Origin: an uncultured Bacillota bacterium
Lineage (GTDB): Bacteria; Bacillota; Clostridia; Oscillospirales; Oscillospiraceae
Reading direction: 5' to 3'
DNA: 64,000 bases
Assembly: GCA_947645675.1 (NCBI GenBank)
Contig: CANSDP010000004.1
Span: 1-64,000, forward strand
Shown here: positions 51,761 through 61,638 of the stretch, one piece after another
Layout of the letters: every line of letters starts with the position of its first letter
Numbering within the stretch: the first letter of the stretch is position 1
The notes under the pieces: generated by a model
Seen by the model: the letters and a program-made list of their open reading frames with translations, nothing else
Told to the model about the DNA's origin: nothing
Database searches by the model: none
Position numbers and translations under genes: made by a program

Positions 51761-53431
51761 TTATACCTGGTAGCAGCCCCCGCCGATGAACTCCCGCATA
51801 AGGGAGGTCTTGGGAACATCGTCCGCCGGGATGGGCAGGAAGTAGTTCAGGAATTTCAACAGCCGCTTGGCCTCGATATACTCCTCGCTGTCCCGTGGGA
51901 CACCAAAGAGCAGCGGCTGAATATAGGGCTTTAACAGGGCCGTCTCATAGATCAGAGCCGAGTTGAAAATTACGTCCGCGCTGTCCTGGAAGGGGAAAAT
52001 GTTGTTCTCCTCCCCCCTGCGGACAGAGGGCCACATCTTGATGGTGGCCTGAGCGCTGTAGCCCCGGGTGCGGGCGTCCCGCTCAATCCGCCGGAGCAGA
52101 CGGGCGTCAGTGGTGGGAATGCGGTTGTGGTCGTCAATATTCAAGGTGGTAAGACAGCTGATATAGATGCGGTACTTGCTCTCCTTGGGCAGGGAGTGGG
52201 TAAACTGGTCGTTGAGGCAGTGGATGCCCTCAATAACCAGCACGTCCCCCTCCCCCAGGGTGAGGAAATTGCCGTTGTATTCCCGCTGGCCCTTCTTGAA
52301 GTTGAAGGAGGGAATTTCCACCGTCTCCCCGTTCAGCAGCCGCATCATGTCCGTGTTGAACTGCTCCACATCCATAGCCCCCAGGCCCTCGAAGTCGGGG
52401 TTCCCGTCCTCATCCAGGGGGGTTTTGTCCCGGTTGACGAAATAGTTGTCGGTGGCGATGGCGTGGGGCCGCAGGCCGCAGGCCCGCAGCTGGGTGGACA
52501 GCCGGTGGGAGAAGGTGGTCTTGCCGGAGGAGGACGGCCCCGCGATCATGACGAAGCGGACCTGCTTCCGGCTGGCGATCTCGGCGGCAATGTCGCCGAT
52601 CTTCTTCTCCATCATGGCCTCATGGGCCAGGATCAGAGACGTGGCCCCGCCCTGGGAGATGGTGGTGTTCAGCTCGGCCACATTGCCGGCGTGCAGGGCC
52701 TCGGAGCGGAGATTGGACTCATACAGCTCCCGGAATACCTTGACGGAGGGCCGGAACTCACCCAGGCGTCCCGGGTCCTTCTGGGTGGGCAGTCGGAGCA
52801 CAAAGCCATTTTCAAACAGCTCCAGGCCAAAACATTTCAGATAGCTGGTGTCCGGGACCATATAGCCGTAGAAATAGTCAACAAAGCCATCCAAGGAGTA
52901 GACATTGACATGGGAGTTGATCCGGAAGCTGAGGAGATTGGCCTTGTGGATCAGCTTAGCCCGCTGGAACAGCTCCACCGCGTCGTCTGTGCTGATGGAC
53001 CGCTTCTCAATGGGCAGGGCCTGGGCAGACAGCTCCCTCATTCGAGCCTCCACCCGGTCCAGCAGAGGCTGGTCCAAGGTAAAGCCGCCCTTGGCCAGAA
53101 TGAAGAGCGCACTGCTCAGAGAGTACTCCACGGTGATCTGCTCCACATTGTCCTGCCCCACCGTGCCGTAGAAGGCCTTCAGCATCAGAAAGACCGCGCT
53201 GCGCTCATAGGTCTGAATACCCGGCTTATCCTGAGCGGTAATCATCCGCAGGGTACAGTCCCGGTCCAGGACCTTGTGAAGCTCACACAGCTTTCCGTCC
53301 CGATTGACCAACAGGATGTCATTGGGAAAGCGCTCTTGAAAATCCGCCGCAATGGTGCGGTAGGACGTTCCGTGGGGGTAGGAATAGGTGATCCCGTCCA
53401 CGGTTACATTCAGCATTCTCTTCTCTTCCAT
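51761..53431 (-). CDS. TGS-domain nucleoside (uridine) kinase
   Basis: 556 residues. The N-terminal ~65 residues form a TGS domain (VDGITYSYPHGTSYRTIAAD). A ThrRS-editing-like second domain follows (residues ~70-270). From about 285 a uridine-kinase/PRK P-loop domain takes over: Walker A AGPSSSGKTTFSHRL, DNYFVNRDKTPLDEDGNPDF and EGIHCLNDQFT. This three-part enzyme is common in Clostridia and is thought to phosphorylate uridine or cytidine. It ends at the shared terminator and lies downstream of the chemoreceptor gene on the same strand. Confidence 0.88.
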   Translation of the reverse strand: MEEKRMLNVTVDGITYSYPHGTSYRTIAADFQERFPNDILLVNRDGKLCELHKVLDRDCTLRMITAQDKPGIQTYERSAVFLMLKAFYGTVGQDNVEQITVEYSLSSALFILAKGGFTLDQPLLDRVEARMRELSAQALPIEKRSISTDDAVELFQRAKLIHKANLLSFRINSHVNVYSLDGFVDYFYGYMVPDTSYLKCFGLELFENGFVLRLPTQKDPGRLGEFRPSVKVFRELYESNLRSEALHAGNVAELNTTISQGGATSLILAHEAMMEKKIGDIAAEIASRKQVRFVMIAGPSSSGKTTFSHRLSTQLRACGLRPHAIATDNYFVNRDKTPLDEDGNPDFEGLGAMDVEQFNTDMMRLLNGETVEIPSFNFKKGQREYNGNFLTLGEGDVLVIEGIHCLNDQFTHSLPKESKYRIYISCLTTLNIDDHNRIPTTDARLLRRIERDARTRGYSAQATIKMWPSVRRGEENNIFPFQDSADVIFNSALIYETALLKPYIQPLLFGVPRDSEEYIEAKRLLKFLNYFLPIPADDVPKTSLMREFIGGGCYQV

Positions 53432-53462
53432 CAGACTGCCTCCTTCTTACAGTTGTTTGTAC

Positions 53463-55469
53463 TCACTGCCCCCGCAGACGGAACTTTGCCACCAGCTCCC
53501 GCAGCATGGAGGCCTGACCGGACAGCTCTTCGCTGGCCGCCGCGCTCTCCTCCGCAGTGGCGACGTTGACCTGGACCACGGTGGAGATCTGGTCGATGCC
53601 CCGGGTGATCTCCTCCGCGTTGGCGTCCTGCTGCTGGGTGGAGTCCGCGATGCCGTTAATCAGCTTGCTCATCTCGTCGGCCTGGGCCACCACCTTGAGC
53701 ATGGAGTCCGCCGTATCCTTGGCCGCCTGAACGCCCTCGTCCATGGAGTCCACCGTCTGGCGCAGCAGCACCGTGGTCTCCTGGGCGGCGGCGGAGGACT
53801 TCCCGGCCAGGGCTCGGACCTCGTCGGCCACCACGGCGAAGCCCTTGCCGGCGGCTCCGGCCCGGGCCGCCTCCACAGCGGCGTTCAGGGCCAAAATGTT
53901 GGTTTGAAAGGCGATGTCTTCAATGGTCTTGACGATTTTATGAATCTCGGTGGACTTGTCACTGATGCGCTGGATGACCACCGTCATATTCTGCATCTTG
54001 TCGTTGCTGGTCAGAAGGCCGTTTTTGACCTCATGGGAGATACGGCTGGCCTCCTGGGCCCCGGCGGCCACCTTATGGACGCTCTCGGACACGGCGTTGA
54101 TGTGTCCGGCCAGCGCCTCTACCTCAGCGGCCTGCTCGGTGGAGCCCTGAGACAGGGTGGTAGCGCCGTTGGCAACCTGCTCCGCCCCGGCGGCCACGTC
54201 CCGTGACGCCGCCCACATCTGGCCCATGGTATTGTTCAGGGCGTAGGATATCTCATCCAGAGCGACCTTAATCTTTTCAAATTCGCCGGTATAGTCATTT
54301 TTCAGGGTGAAGGTCAGGTCTCCCGCCGCAATCTTCCGCAGAGTCTCGGAGATCTCGTTGATATAAATGACATACTCCCGCAGACGGAGGGTGACCTGGT
54401 TGAAGTCGTTGGCCAGAACACCCAGCTCGTCCCTGGAGCGGTAGTTGATCTCCTGGTCCAGCTCTCCCTCGGCGATCCGGGTAGCCACCAGGCTCAGCTC
54501 CTTCACCGGCCGGCCGATCACCCGCCGGACCTGAATCACCACCAGGGCAATCAGAAGCAGCACAGCCAGAACCGCCACCACCAGCATGCTGATGGTCAGC
54601 TGGCTCAGCTCATGGAGGACCTCCCCCCGAGAGACATAGGCCACCGCCATCCAGTCGCTGCCTGGTACCTTCGCCACCTGGATGTAAGTATTCTCATAGA
54701 GGGACAGCCCCATTCTTCCGCTCTTGATCTGCTGATTGGCGTAGGCGTACATCCCCTCTGTCATTTGACTCAGGGTCCTCCCGGTGACAGAGGTGTCCCG
54801 GTGGCCAATAATGGTGTCTGTCCGGGTATCTACCAGGAAAATCCCGCCGGTGTCCTCGATGGTCACCTGGCTGACAATCTTGGATATGGAGTCCAGATAG
54901 ACATCTGCCGCGGCAACGCCCCGCACCGCGCCCCCCCGGGTCCGGAGCACGCCGGAGGCGCCCACCACGTAGGAGTTGGTATTTTCGTCCACATAGGCGT
55001 CTCCTAAAATGAAGGAGTCAGAGTTCAAGCCGTCCTGATACCAGCTCTTGACGGTGGGGTCATAGTCCGGCCCGGCCACGAAGGTGGCGTGGCACAGGGA
55101 GCCGTCGGTGAGACCCACATACAGTCCGTCGGGATACGCGTCGTTCTGCCCCACTGTATGCTTGATATAGGCCTTCATCTCCTCGTCATTCATGTCCTGA
55201 TATTCAATGGTGTCCCGCTGGGTCTCCAGCATGGTCAGCGTGCGGTTCATCCAGGCCTTTGTTTCCTGAACCGTGCGGTCGGTGGTGGTTTGGAGCAGGG
55301 CCTCGCTCTTTTCCAGAAGCGTCTGGGACATCTGCATATAGACCACCACCAGCAGGACCGCCACCGCGACAATTACGCTGGTCACAATGGACAGCGCAAG
55401 CTTTCCCGTAATGCCCCAGCCCTTTCGAGTCGAAGCGGACCGCGCGGTTTCTTCTCTCTTTTTCTTCAT
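53463..55469 (-). CDS. Methyl-accepting chemotaxis protein (dCache type)
   Basis: 668 residues from ATG 55469 with GAGGTAAGG upstream. Transmembrane helices near residues 25-45 and 290-310 bracket a ~240-residue extracellular dCache ligand domain ([37 protein letters not shown]). A HAMP domain follows, then a signalling domain whose hairpin tip reads [18 protein letters not shown]. It senses a small molecule and signals to CheA. No other chemotaxis or flagellar gene is in the window. The ligand cannot be told from sequence. Confidence 0.92.
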   Translation of the reverse strand: MKKKREETARSASTRKGWGITGKLALSIVTSVIVAVAVLLVVVYMQMSQTLLEKSEALLQTTTDRTVQETKAWMNRTLTMLETQRDTIEYQDMNDEEMKAYIKHTVGQNDAYPDGLYVGLTDGSLCHATFVAGPDYDPTVKSWYQDGLNSDSFILGDAYVDENTNSYVVGASGVLRTRGGAVRGVAAADVYLDSISKIVSQVTIEDTGGIFLVDTRTDTIIGHRDTSVTGRTLSQMTEGMYAYANQQIKSGRMGLSLYENTYIQVAKVPGSDWMAVAYVSRGEVLHELSQLTISMLVVAVLAVLLLIALVVIQVRRVIGRPVKELSLVATRIAEGELDQEINYRSRDELGVLANDFNQVTLRLREYVIYINEISETLRKIAAGDLTFTLKNDYTGEFEKIKVALDEISYALNNTMGQMWAASRDVAAGAEQVANGATTLSQGSTEQAAEVEALAGHINAVSESVHKVAAGAQEASRISHEVKNGLLTSNDKMQNMTVVIQRISDKSTEIHKIVKTIEDIAFQTNILALNAAVEAARAGAAGKGFAVVADEVRALAGKSSAAAQETTVLLRQTVDSMDEGVQAAKDTADSMLKVVAQADEMSKLINGIADSTQQQDANAEEITRGIDQISTVVQVNVATAEESAAASEELSGQASMLRELVAKFRLRGQ

Positions 55470-55642
55470 AGCCCTTACCTCTTTTGTCTTGATTTGATCC
55501 ACGTGGGCTTACCGTCCGCCTGGACCACGATTGGACAATCAGTACAACACCTCATAATTATAACAAAAAAGGCTTTGGAATGCAAGGGGATTCCTGACAG
55601 AATATACGAAGGCATTCTTTAAAGCCTTCGTGAACAGCCGCG

Positions 55643-57070
55643 CTAGCGTCCCGGGCCTTGAGGGGTCTGCTCCGGATGCCGCCCCTCGGCGGCCAGATAG
55701 GCGGGGCCATCCTGTCTGACCTTGGCAAACGCTCTCTTACGTACCACTGCCAGGAGGAACAGCAGATGGAATAATCCTGTAACTGTCCAGGTGATGGGAT
55801 AGGAGAGATAGAGGCTGGCGGGGGTACGGTAGACAGGAAACACCACAGCCACCCACAGCAGACGCAGGCCGCAGGCCCCGATGATGGACACCACCATAGG
55901 AATCACCGAGCTGCCCAGCCCCCGCAGGACACCCACCAGGGTGTCCATCACACCGCAGATGAAGTAGGGGCAGCAGATGTAGAGCATTCGGACCAGGGCC
56001 TGTTGGATTACCTCTGGCTCCCCCGGGGCGTAGATACCCGCCAGCGGCGCGCCAAAGAGGTAGGCCAGGTTTCCCAGCACCAGTCCGAACACCACCGCGA
56101 AGCCCACGCACTGGCAGGCCGCCTTGTCCACCCGGTCGCACTTGGCCGCGCCGTAGTTCTGCCCCACAAAGGTGATGGCCGCCTGATAAAAGGCGTTCAT
56201 GGAGACATAGACGAAGCCCTCAATGTTGGCGCTGGCGGAGGAGCCGGCCACCAGTACCGCGTCGTCGAAGGAATTTAAGGCGGACTGGATTACCACGTTG
56301 GACAGGGAGAACACCACCCCCTGGAACCCGGCGGGCAGGCCCACTTGGATAATCTGACCCACCACCCGCCGACTCAATCCCAGCCTCTTCAGGTCCAGAT
56401 GGAGGGGGCCCTGCTCCCGAATCATGCACCGGACTACCAGGGCCGCGGAGATATACTGGGCTATAATGGTAGCCAAGGCCACTCCGGCCACGCTCATTTG
56501 CAGAGGGATGACAAACAGCAGGTTGAGCCCTACATTGACCACACCGGCAAAGGTAAGGAAATACAGCGGTCTCTGGGTGTCCCCCTGGGCCCGTAAGATG
56601 GCCGCGCCAAAGTTATACACAAAGTTGGCTGGCAGGCCCAGAAAATAGATCCGCAGATACACACTGGCCAGGTCGATGACATCGGTGGGCGAGGAGGTCC
56701 ACTCCAGCAGCTGCCGTGCCAGCGCCACGCCCAGCAGGGCCATCACCGCGCCGCTGGCTAAAGCCAGCGTCATGGCGGTGTGGACGCTCTCCCCCACCCT
56801 GTCGTGCCGGCCCGCCCCCAGGTCCCGAGCCACCACCACGTTGGTGCCCACCGACAGGCCCACAAACAGATTGATCAGCAGATTGATCAGCGAGGTGTTG
56901 GACCCCACCGCCGCCAGCGCCTCCTTCCCGGCGAACCGGCCCACCACCACAACGTCCGCCGCGTTGAACAGCAGCTGCAGTAAACTGGAGGCCATCAGCG
57001 GCAAGGCGAACAGCAGGAGCTTATCCGCTATCGACCCGCTGCACATGTCTATACTATGTTGCTTTTTCAC
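55643..57070 (-). CDS. MATE-family multidrug/toxin efflux transporter
   Basis: About 475 residues with twelve helices, full length. FALPLMASSLLQLLFNAADV, VGRFAGKEALAAVGSNTSLI and GLSVGTNVVVARDLGAG are the N-half motifs absent from the truncated MATE at 19444-20460. FVGQNYGAAKCDRVDKAACQ marks the second half. It probably exports cationic compounds against Na+ or H+. GTG 57070 has AAGGGG about ten bases upstream and is preferred to ATG 57097, which lacks a site. It is monocistronic. Confidence 0.88.
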   Translation of the reverse strand: MKKQHSIDMCSGSIADKLLLFALPLMASSLLQLLFNAADVVVVGRFAGKEALAAVGSNTSLINLLINLFVGLSVGTNVVVARDLGAGRHDRVGESVHTAMTLALASGAVMALLGVALARQLLEWTSSPTDVIDLASVYLRIYFLGLPANFVYNFGAAILRAQGDTQRPLYFLTFAGVVNVGLNLLFVIPLQMSVAGVALATIIAQYISAALVVRCMIREQGPLHLDLKRLGLSRRVVGQIIQVGLPAGFQGVVFSLSNVVIQSALNSFDDAVLVAGSSASANIEGFVYVSMNAFYQAAITFVGQNYGAAKCDRVDKAACQCVGFAVVFGLVLGNLAYLFGAPLAGIYAPGEPEVIQQALVRMLYICCPYFICGVMDTLVGVLRGLGSSVIPMVVSIIGACGLRLLWVAVVFPVYRTPASLYLSYPITWTVTGLFHLLFLLAVVRKRAFAKVRQDGPAYLAAEGRHPEQTPQGPGR

Positions 57071-57146
57071 GCTCACAATTCCCCTTCCAAGCGTCATGCT
57101 TCAAGCTATCTTACTACAACAGACCCCGGCGGTCCAGTGCCAAAAT

Positions 57147-57189
57147 AAACAAAAACCGGCGGACAGCGCGTTACAGCGCCGTCCGCCGG
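57147..57189 (-). terminator. Terminator of the NlpC/P60 gene
   Basis: A 14-bp GC stem (ccggcggacagcgc / gcgccgtccgccgg; one mismatch) followed on the minus strand by TTTTTGTTT, 20 bp after the stop. Confidence 0.82.
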
Positions 57190-57208
57190 ACGGTTATGTA
57201 TTCTTTGC

Positions 57209-58366
57209 TCAGCCCGCAAGACGGCGGGCGCCAACGAAGCCGGTGGCGTAGTAGGAGGAGTCCATGCTGGAGATGATGACGCCAGTCTTGCTGGTAGAGG
57301 CATGGACAAACTGGTTGCCGCCGATGTAGATGCCCACATGGGAAGCCCGCTTGCTGGAGCCGCCCTTCTTGAACATCACCAGGTCGCCGGGCTGAAGCTG
57401 GCTCCGGGAGACGGAGCTGCCGTTGTCCAGCTGGCCGGAGGCTGTGCGGCTGATGCCATAGCCGAACTGCTTGTAAACATAGCTGGTGAAGCCGGAGCAG
57501 TCAAAGCCCTTGGGGGAGCTGCCGCCGTAGACATAGGGGTAGCCCACAAACTGGAGGGCGTAGTTGGCAATATCCTGACCCGCGCCGGAGCCCTGGGGGG
57601 CGGGCACGGAGGAGGTGGTGCTCTTATTGCTCTGGCTGTCGGAGGAGGAGCTGCCCTGAGACTTGGACCCAGAGTCCTTCTTCTCCTGGGCCTTGGCCTC
57701 GTCGGCGCTGGACTGGACCACATAGTCGGCGGAGATATAGCCCTCGCCGATCTTGTACCAGCCGTCCGTCATGCCGTTGACCTCGATGATTTTGCCGGCG
57801 GCGACGGTGCCCACCTTCTCGCTCTTGGTGTCGGGCTCGGAGCGGATGTTCAGGGGGCCCTCCTCCACCTTGACATAGGCGGCGGAGCCCTTCCGGTCGG
57901 GGTCGTCACAGGGGACGACATACTCCGCAGCGATGTAGCCATCCTCAGTCTGATACCACGCGATCTCGCCGTCGCTCTTGGCCTCAATCAGCTTCAGGAT
58001 CTTGACCACCTTGCCGTTGCCCAGAGAGCCGATCTTCTTGCTGTCAGTAGTGGGCTTCTCCCGGATGTTCAAGGGGCCGTCGGCGACCTGAACATAGGTG
58101 CTGTCATCCTTGATGGTGACGTAATCGCTGGCAATAAAGCCCGTCTTCCCGTTATAGCTCACCTTGTACCAGTCAGTCAGCGTGTCCATAATCTCCACAT
58201 TGGTCCCGTTGGACAGGCTTTTCAGGACGGTGCTGCTGGTGCTGGCCTCCTCGCGCAGGCGCACGCCGTTGTCATTGACGGTTCCGGTGAGCGCGAACGC
58301 GGGGGTGGTAATCATAGTGCCGGCCAAAAGAACGGCGGCGGTCAGACGGGCTGCGGTATGTTTCAT
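57209..58366 (-). CDS. Secreted SH3b-NlpC/P60 peptidoglycan hydrolase
   Basis: 385 residues. A signal peptide (residues 1-25, ending TTPAFA) precedes three bacterial SH3 domains (VRLREEASTSSTVLKSLSNG; LNIREKPTTDSKKIGSL; LNIRSEPDTKSEKVGTV). A Ser/Lys-rich linker and a C-terminal NlpC/P60 domain follow, with catalytic Cys in GFDCSGFTSYVYKQ, His in ASHVGIYIG and a third polar residue in FVHAST. It should cleave cell-wall peptide stems (D,L- or γ-D-Glu-type bonds) outside the cell. It has its own terminator. Confidence 0.93.
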   Translation of the reverse strand: MKHTAARLTAAVLLAGTMITTPAFALTGTVNDNGVRLREEASTSSTVLKSLSNGTNVEIMDTLTDWYKVSYNGKTGFIASDYVTIKDDSTYVQVADGPLNIREKPTTDSKKIGSLGNGKVVKILKLIEAKSDGEIAWYQTEDGYIAAEYVVPCDDPDRKGSAAYVKVEEGPLNIRSEPDTKSEKVGTVAAGKIIEVNGMTDGWYKIGEGYISADYVVQSSADEAKAQEKKDSGSKSQGSSSSDSQSNKSTTSSVPAPQGSGAGQDIANYALQFVGYPYVYGGSSPKGFDCSGFTSYVYKQFGYGISRTASGQLDNGSSVSRSQLQPGDLVMFKKGGSSKRASHVGIYIGGNQFVHASTSKTGVIISSMDSSYYATGFVGARRLAG

Positions 58367-58411
58367 GAGTACGTCCTCCTTATCTCTGTATCCTTTTGTG
58401 TACGGTTTGAC

Positions 58412-58702
58412 TTACTTGCTGGACAGCGCCCGGTCCAGCCAGACGGAGGCCACGTCCATTGCGGCGTAAAGACTGTCCTTCTCGCTCTTCTTCACCACCC
58501 GGTCCCGGCTTTTCAGGTCGGGGTCGGTAAGCTGAAGCTGAACAGACACCTTATCCGCCACGGGCATGTCGCCCACAGTCTTGGTGGAGAGGACCTGAAG
58601 CATAATGATATACTTCTCAGCCATGGTACCGTAGTAGATCAGGCTGTCCTTCCGGCGGAGGGGATGTCCCTTATAGGTAAGCGGTAATTTCTCATTGGCC
58701 AT
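58412..58702 (-). CDS. Conserved small hypothetical protein
   Basis: 96 residues from ATG 58702 (MANEKLPLTYKGHPLRRKDS), with AGGAGAC upstream; the track start at 58756 has none. The sequence (LIYYGTMAEKYIIMLQVLST; VSVQLQLTDPDLKSRDRVVK) is soluble α/β and looks well conserved, but I know no function. It lies 45 bp upstream of the NlpC/P60 gene on the same strand and may share its transcript. Confidence 0.68.
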   Translation of the reverse strand: MANEKLPLTYKGHPLRRKDSLIYYGTMAEKYIIMLQVLSTKTVGDMPVADKVSVQLQLTDPDLKSRDRVVKKSEKDSLYAAMDVASVWLDRALSSK

Positions 58703-59037
58703 AGCTGTGTCTCCTAAACGCAAATTGATTTTCAAACTGTAACCGAATTGTAACACATTTGTTACCTCTTGTCAAACCTTTTCCGCATTTTTCTCTAAGA
58801 AATTTTTTCCTGCCCAAATCTTTGCGAAAAATAGCTTTTTTTAAGGAAACTGAACAAGGATTCGGCGGTCAAAATCCCGCTCTTTATCAAGGCAAAGCAC
58901 ATCCCCCTCTTTTCCTCAGCGAAAAAAGGTTACAGGTTGTAACAAAATCTCGCCGGCCTCCCCTCCCCCTCTCACCGCTTGCCAGGGCGGGCGGGAGCTG
59001 TTATAATAAGGAGTATTAACAGAAAAGGAGTCGCGTC

Positions 59038-60207
59038 ATGCGGGATTTTGTTTTTGAGAACAGCACAAAGGTATTTTTCGGCCGGGGCTGTGTGGAGCGG
59101 TACCTGGGCGCTCTGCTGAAGGAGTACGGCGAGACGGTGCTGCTGGTCTACGGCGGCGGGTCCATCAAGATCAATGGCATCTATGACCAGGTTATGTCCA
59201 TCCTGGCCTCGGCGGGCAAGCGGGTGGTGGAGTTCTCCGGCGTCATGCCCAACCCCACCTATGCCAAGGTGCTGGAGGGCGTGGACCTGGCCCGGAGGGA
59301 GCGTGTCAGTCTGGTGCTGGCGGTGGGCGGCGGCAGTGTGATGGACTGCGGCAAGGCTATCGCCCTGGCCGTCCCCTATGACGGTGATGTCTGGGAGGGC
59401 TTTTGGGCCAAAAAGGGGGAGGTACGGCACCAGCCCCTTCCCCTGGGGGTCATCGTGACCATGTGCGGCACCGGCAGCGAGTGCAACGGCGGAGCGGTGG
59501 TCACCAACGAGGCGGTGAAGATCAAGACCGACCGTGACTACCCCCAGTGCAATCCCCGGTTCGCCCTGATGGACCCGGCCTATACCCTCAGCGTCCCCAG
59601 AAACCAGATGCTCTACGGCGGCTTCGACGCCCTGTCCCACATCATGGAGACCTATTTCAGCGGCCCAGACGAGGAGAATGTCTCCGACGACATCGCCGAA
59701 GCCCTGATGCGGGGGGTGATCCGGGACCTGAGGGCCGCGGCCCAGGACCCGTCGGACTACAACGCCCGGAGCAACCTGATGTGGGAATCCACCATGGCGG
59801 AGAACCGGATCATCAAGCTGAACAAGCGGACCGACTTCATGGCCCATATGATGGAGCACCAGCTGGGGGCCTATACCGATTGCAGCCACGGCGCTGGCCT
59901 GGCGGTGATTCACCCGGTTTACTACCGGAGGATCTGCCAGAAGGGGGCGGTGAAGTTCGCGCGGTTCGCCGTCCGAGTCTGGGGCATCCCCCAGGAGGGT
60001 CGCGGCCAGGAGGAGCTGGCCCTGGCCGGCGTGGAGGCTCTGGCCAGCTTCATCCGGGAGCTGGGCCTGCCTACCACCCTCCGGGAGTTGGGTGTCACTG
60101 AGGACACCCCTCTGGAGGAGATTGCCAATTCCGTCCCCCTCACCGGCGGCGGCTACGGAAACCTGACCCGCGAGGACGTGCTGGAAATTTTCCAGGTCTG
60201 CTATTGA
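59038..60207 (+). CDS. Iron-containing alcohol dehydrogenase (butanol dehydrogenase-like)
   Basis: 389 residues of the group III Fe-ADH family. KVFFGRGCVERYLGALLKEY and LAVGGGSVMDCGKAIALAVP bind NAD(P)H. The metal ligands lie in GGFDALSHIMETYF, MMEHQLGAYTDCSHGAGLAV (Asp/His, His) and the following helix. It is closest in style to NADH-dependent butanol dehydrogenases (BdhA/YqhD-like) that reduce aldehydes in fermentation. AAAGGAG precedes the ATG. It is monocistronic and followed by a repeat-filled intergenic region. Confidence 0.92.
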   Translation: MRDFVFENSTKVFFGRGCVERYLGALLKEYGETVLLVYGGGSIKINGIYDQVMSILASAGKRVVEFSGVMPNPTYAKVLEGVDLARRERVSLVLAVGGGSVMDCGKAIALAVPYDGDVWEGFWAKKGEVRHQPLPLGVIVTMCGTGSECNGGAVVTNEAVKIKTDRDYPQCNPRFALMDPAYTLSVPRNQMLYGGFDALSHIMETYFSGPDEENVSDDIAEALMRGVIRDLRAAAQDPSDYNARSNLMWESTMAENRIIKLNKRTDFMAHMMEHQLGAYTDCSHGAGLAVIHPVYYRRICQKGAVKFARFAVRVWGIPQEGRGQEELALAGVEALASFIRELGLPTTLRELGVTEDTPLEEIANSVPLTGGGYGNLTREDVLEIFQVCY

Positions 60208-60289
60208 CCGTAGGGCAGGGGTCCCGCTTCCTTGCGGGGCCCCTGAAAAGGGTAATTGAATGAGCAAATAAATTGTGAACGACCGGGGT

Positions 60290-60445
60290 CCAAAAGCCTC
60301 CCTCTCCGAGGGAGGTGGCACGGCGAAGCCGTGACAGAGGGAGTCCTCCGGAGGCCTGCGGGGCCCTTGGGGACTCCCTCAGTCAGCCTGCGGCTGACAG
60401 CTCCCTCGGGGAGGGAGCCTTATCGCCTGCGGGCGGGACGGGGGT
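60290..60445. repeat. REP-like palindromic element
   Basis: It begins AAGCCTCCCTCTCCGAGGGA and ends GGGAGGGAGCCTTATCGCC, with internal hairpins (acggcgaagccgt; cagcctgcggctg). It shares two blocks with the element at 46442-46655, and the family is widespread in intergenic DNA of related genomes. It contains no gene. Confidence 0.75.
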
Positions 60446-60451
60446 CCCTTG

Positions 60452-60537
60452 TAGGGCGGGACGACCTCGACCCGCCGTCCACGGAGGGCGGGCGCCCTCG
60501 GGAAGCGGCGCGCCGGGGTCGTCGCGCCCTACAGACG
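60452..60537. repeat. MITE-like element with ~27-bp imperfect inverted ends
   Basis: The left end GTAGGGCGGGACGACC and the right end GGTCGTCGCGCCCTAC are near-perfect inverse copies over about 27 bp, around a GGCGGGCGCCC centre. The right end recurs at 63695-63722. It is adjacent to the REP-like element. Confidence 0.6.
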
Positions 60538-60571
60538 CAAAATTGATTGCCACGCCCCTGAAAATTGGGGG

Positions 60572-60600
60572 TTGCATTTTTCCCCCGGCTGTCGTATAAT
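60572..60600 (+). promoter_or_regulatory. Promoter of the ribU transcript
   Basis: TTGCAT, 17 nt, TATAAT, about 20 bp upstream of the FMN aptamer. Confidence 0.65.
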
Positions 60601-60620
60601 GCTGACAGACAACTGAATAC

Positions 60621-60748
60621 GATGTCTTCAGGGCGGGGTGAAATTCCCCACTGGCGGTACAGTCCGCGACCGGACACAGCAATGTGTCCGCTGACCCGGT
60701 GAAACTCCGGGACCAACGGTTACAGTCCGGATGGAAGAAGATGTGTGT
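60621..60748 (+). promoter_or_regulatory. FMN riboswitch (RFN element)
   Basis: The conserved RFN sequence is present: CAGGGCGGGGTGAAATTCCC, ACTGGCGGTACAGTCCGCGAC, then the variable arm and CCGGTGAAACTCCGGGACC and CGGTTACAGTCCGGATGGAAG. It lies 109 bp before the ribU ATG. Downstream, an AAACAA/TTGTTT-flanked hairpin (about 60750-60808) could act as the terminator, but this is not certain. FMN binding should shut off ribU. Confidence 0.95.
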
Positions 60749-60856
60749 AAAACAACACGCGCCGCTTCGGCGTGGGTGAAGCGCACCTCCTTGTTTGTTT
60801 TGACACCTGGAAGGCATAGTCTTTCAGCGGTCAAAATCAAAAAAGGAGTGTTTTTT

Positions 60857-61486
60857 ATGTCCGCACCCACTGTAACCGCCGCCAAACGCAAAAGCTCTGT
60901 TTCCGCCCGGGCTATCACCATTACCGCCATGCTCTCGGCGGTGGCCTGCGTCCTCAACATGTTCGATTTCCCCATCCCCTTTCTCATTCCCACCTTTGTC
61001 AAAATGGACATCTCCGACCTGCCTGAGCTGCTGGCCGCTTTCTCCTTGGGTCCCTGGTACGGTGTGGCCGTCACCTTCTTGAAGAATCTGCTCAAGGTGA
61101 TTATCAAAGGCACATCCACCGCCTATGCCGGAGAGCTGTGCAATTTCATCCTGGGGGCCGCCTTCTCCTTCACCGCCGGCGTGATCTATCACTACAAGAA
61201 GTCCCGGAAAAGCGCCCTCATCGGCGCCCTGGCTGGCGCATTGATGATGGCCCTGCTCTCCATCCCCTGCAATTATTACATCTCCTACCCTGTCTACACC
61301 AAGTTTATGGCTGTCGATAAGATCATCGCCATGTATCAGGCCATTCGCCCCGGCGTCAACGGACTGATGGAATGCCTGATAATCTTCAACGCCCCCTTCA
61401 CCCTGCTGAAAGGACTTTTGACCACCGTTCTCTGCTTCCTGGTCTACAAGCCCCTCTCCCCCATTCTCCACGGCTCCGTCAAGTAA
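60857..61486 (+). CDS. ribU: Riboflavin ECF transporter S component RibU
   Basis: 209 residues from ATG 60857 with AAAGGAG upstream; the track start reads through the riboswitch. Six hydrophobic helices follow ARAITITAMLSAVACVLNMF. KMDISDLPELLAAFSLGPWY and TFLKNLLKVIIKGTSTAYAG are the conserved RibU riboflavin-binding and coupling region. It needs an EcfA1-EcfA2-EcfT motor, available at 43.2-45.9 kb. The FMN riboswitch upstream makes the substrate assignment firm. A strong terminator follows. Confidence 0.94.
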   Translation: MSAPTVTAAKRKSSVSARAITITAMLSAVACVLNMFDFPIPFLIPTFVKMDISDLPELLAAFSLGPWYGVAVTFLKNLLKVIIKGTSTAYAGELCNFILGAAFSFTAGVIYHYKKSRKSALIGALAGALMMALLSIPCNYYISYPVYTKFMAVDKIIAMYQAIRPGVNGLMECLIIFNAPFTLLKGLLTTVLCFLVYKPLSPILHGSVK

Positions 61487-61510
61487 GTCTCACGCAGTCC
61501 TCCCTTAACC

Positions 61511-61545
61511 AAAAGCGGGACAGGTAACGCCTGTCCCGCTTTTTT
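61511..61545 (+). terminator. Terminator of ribU
   Basis: A 14-bp stem (aaaagcgggacagg / cctgtcccgctttt) followed by a T-run. Confidence 0.88.
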
Positions 61546-61548
61546 GCG

Positions 61549-61609
61549 GATAAGTGGTCGTTTTTCTGGGATAGTCGGTCAGCTCCTACAGGGCAAAGCA
61601 TGGTACAAT
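61549..61609 (+). promoter_or_regulatory. LytTR-type direct repeats and promoter of the 61.6-kb membrane gene
   Basis: GATAAGTGGTC (61549-61559) and GATAGTCGGTC (61570-61580), 21-bp period, 26 of 33 bases identical to the site at 43122-43154. A TACAAT -10 box at 61604 lacks a consensus -35, as expected for an activator-dependent promoter. Confidence 0.58.
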
Positions 61610-61638
61610 AGCATCAGAACTATGGAGGAGGTTATCAT

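Noticed and set aside
57302-60321. 461-aa (+) and 449-aa (-) ORFs
   Set aside because: Antisense shadows of the SH3-NlpC/P60 and alcohol dehydrogenase genes.
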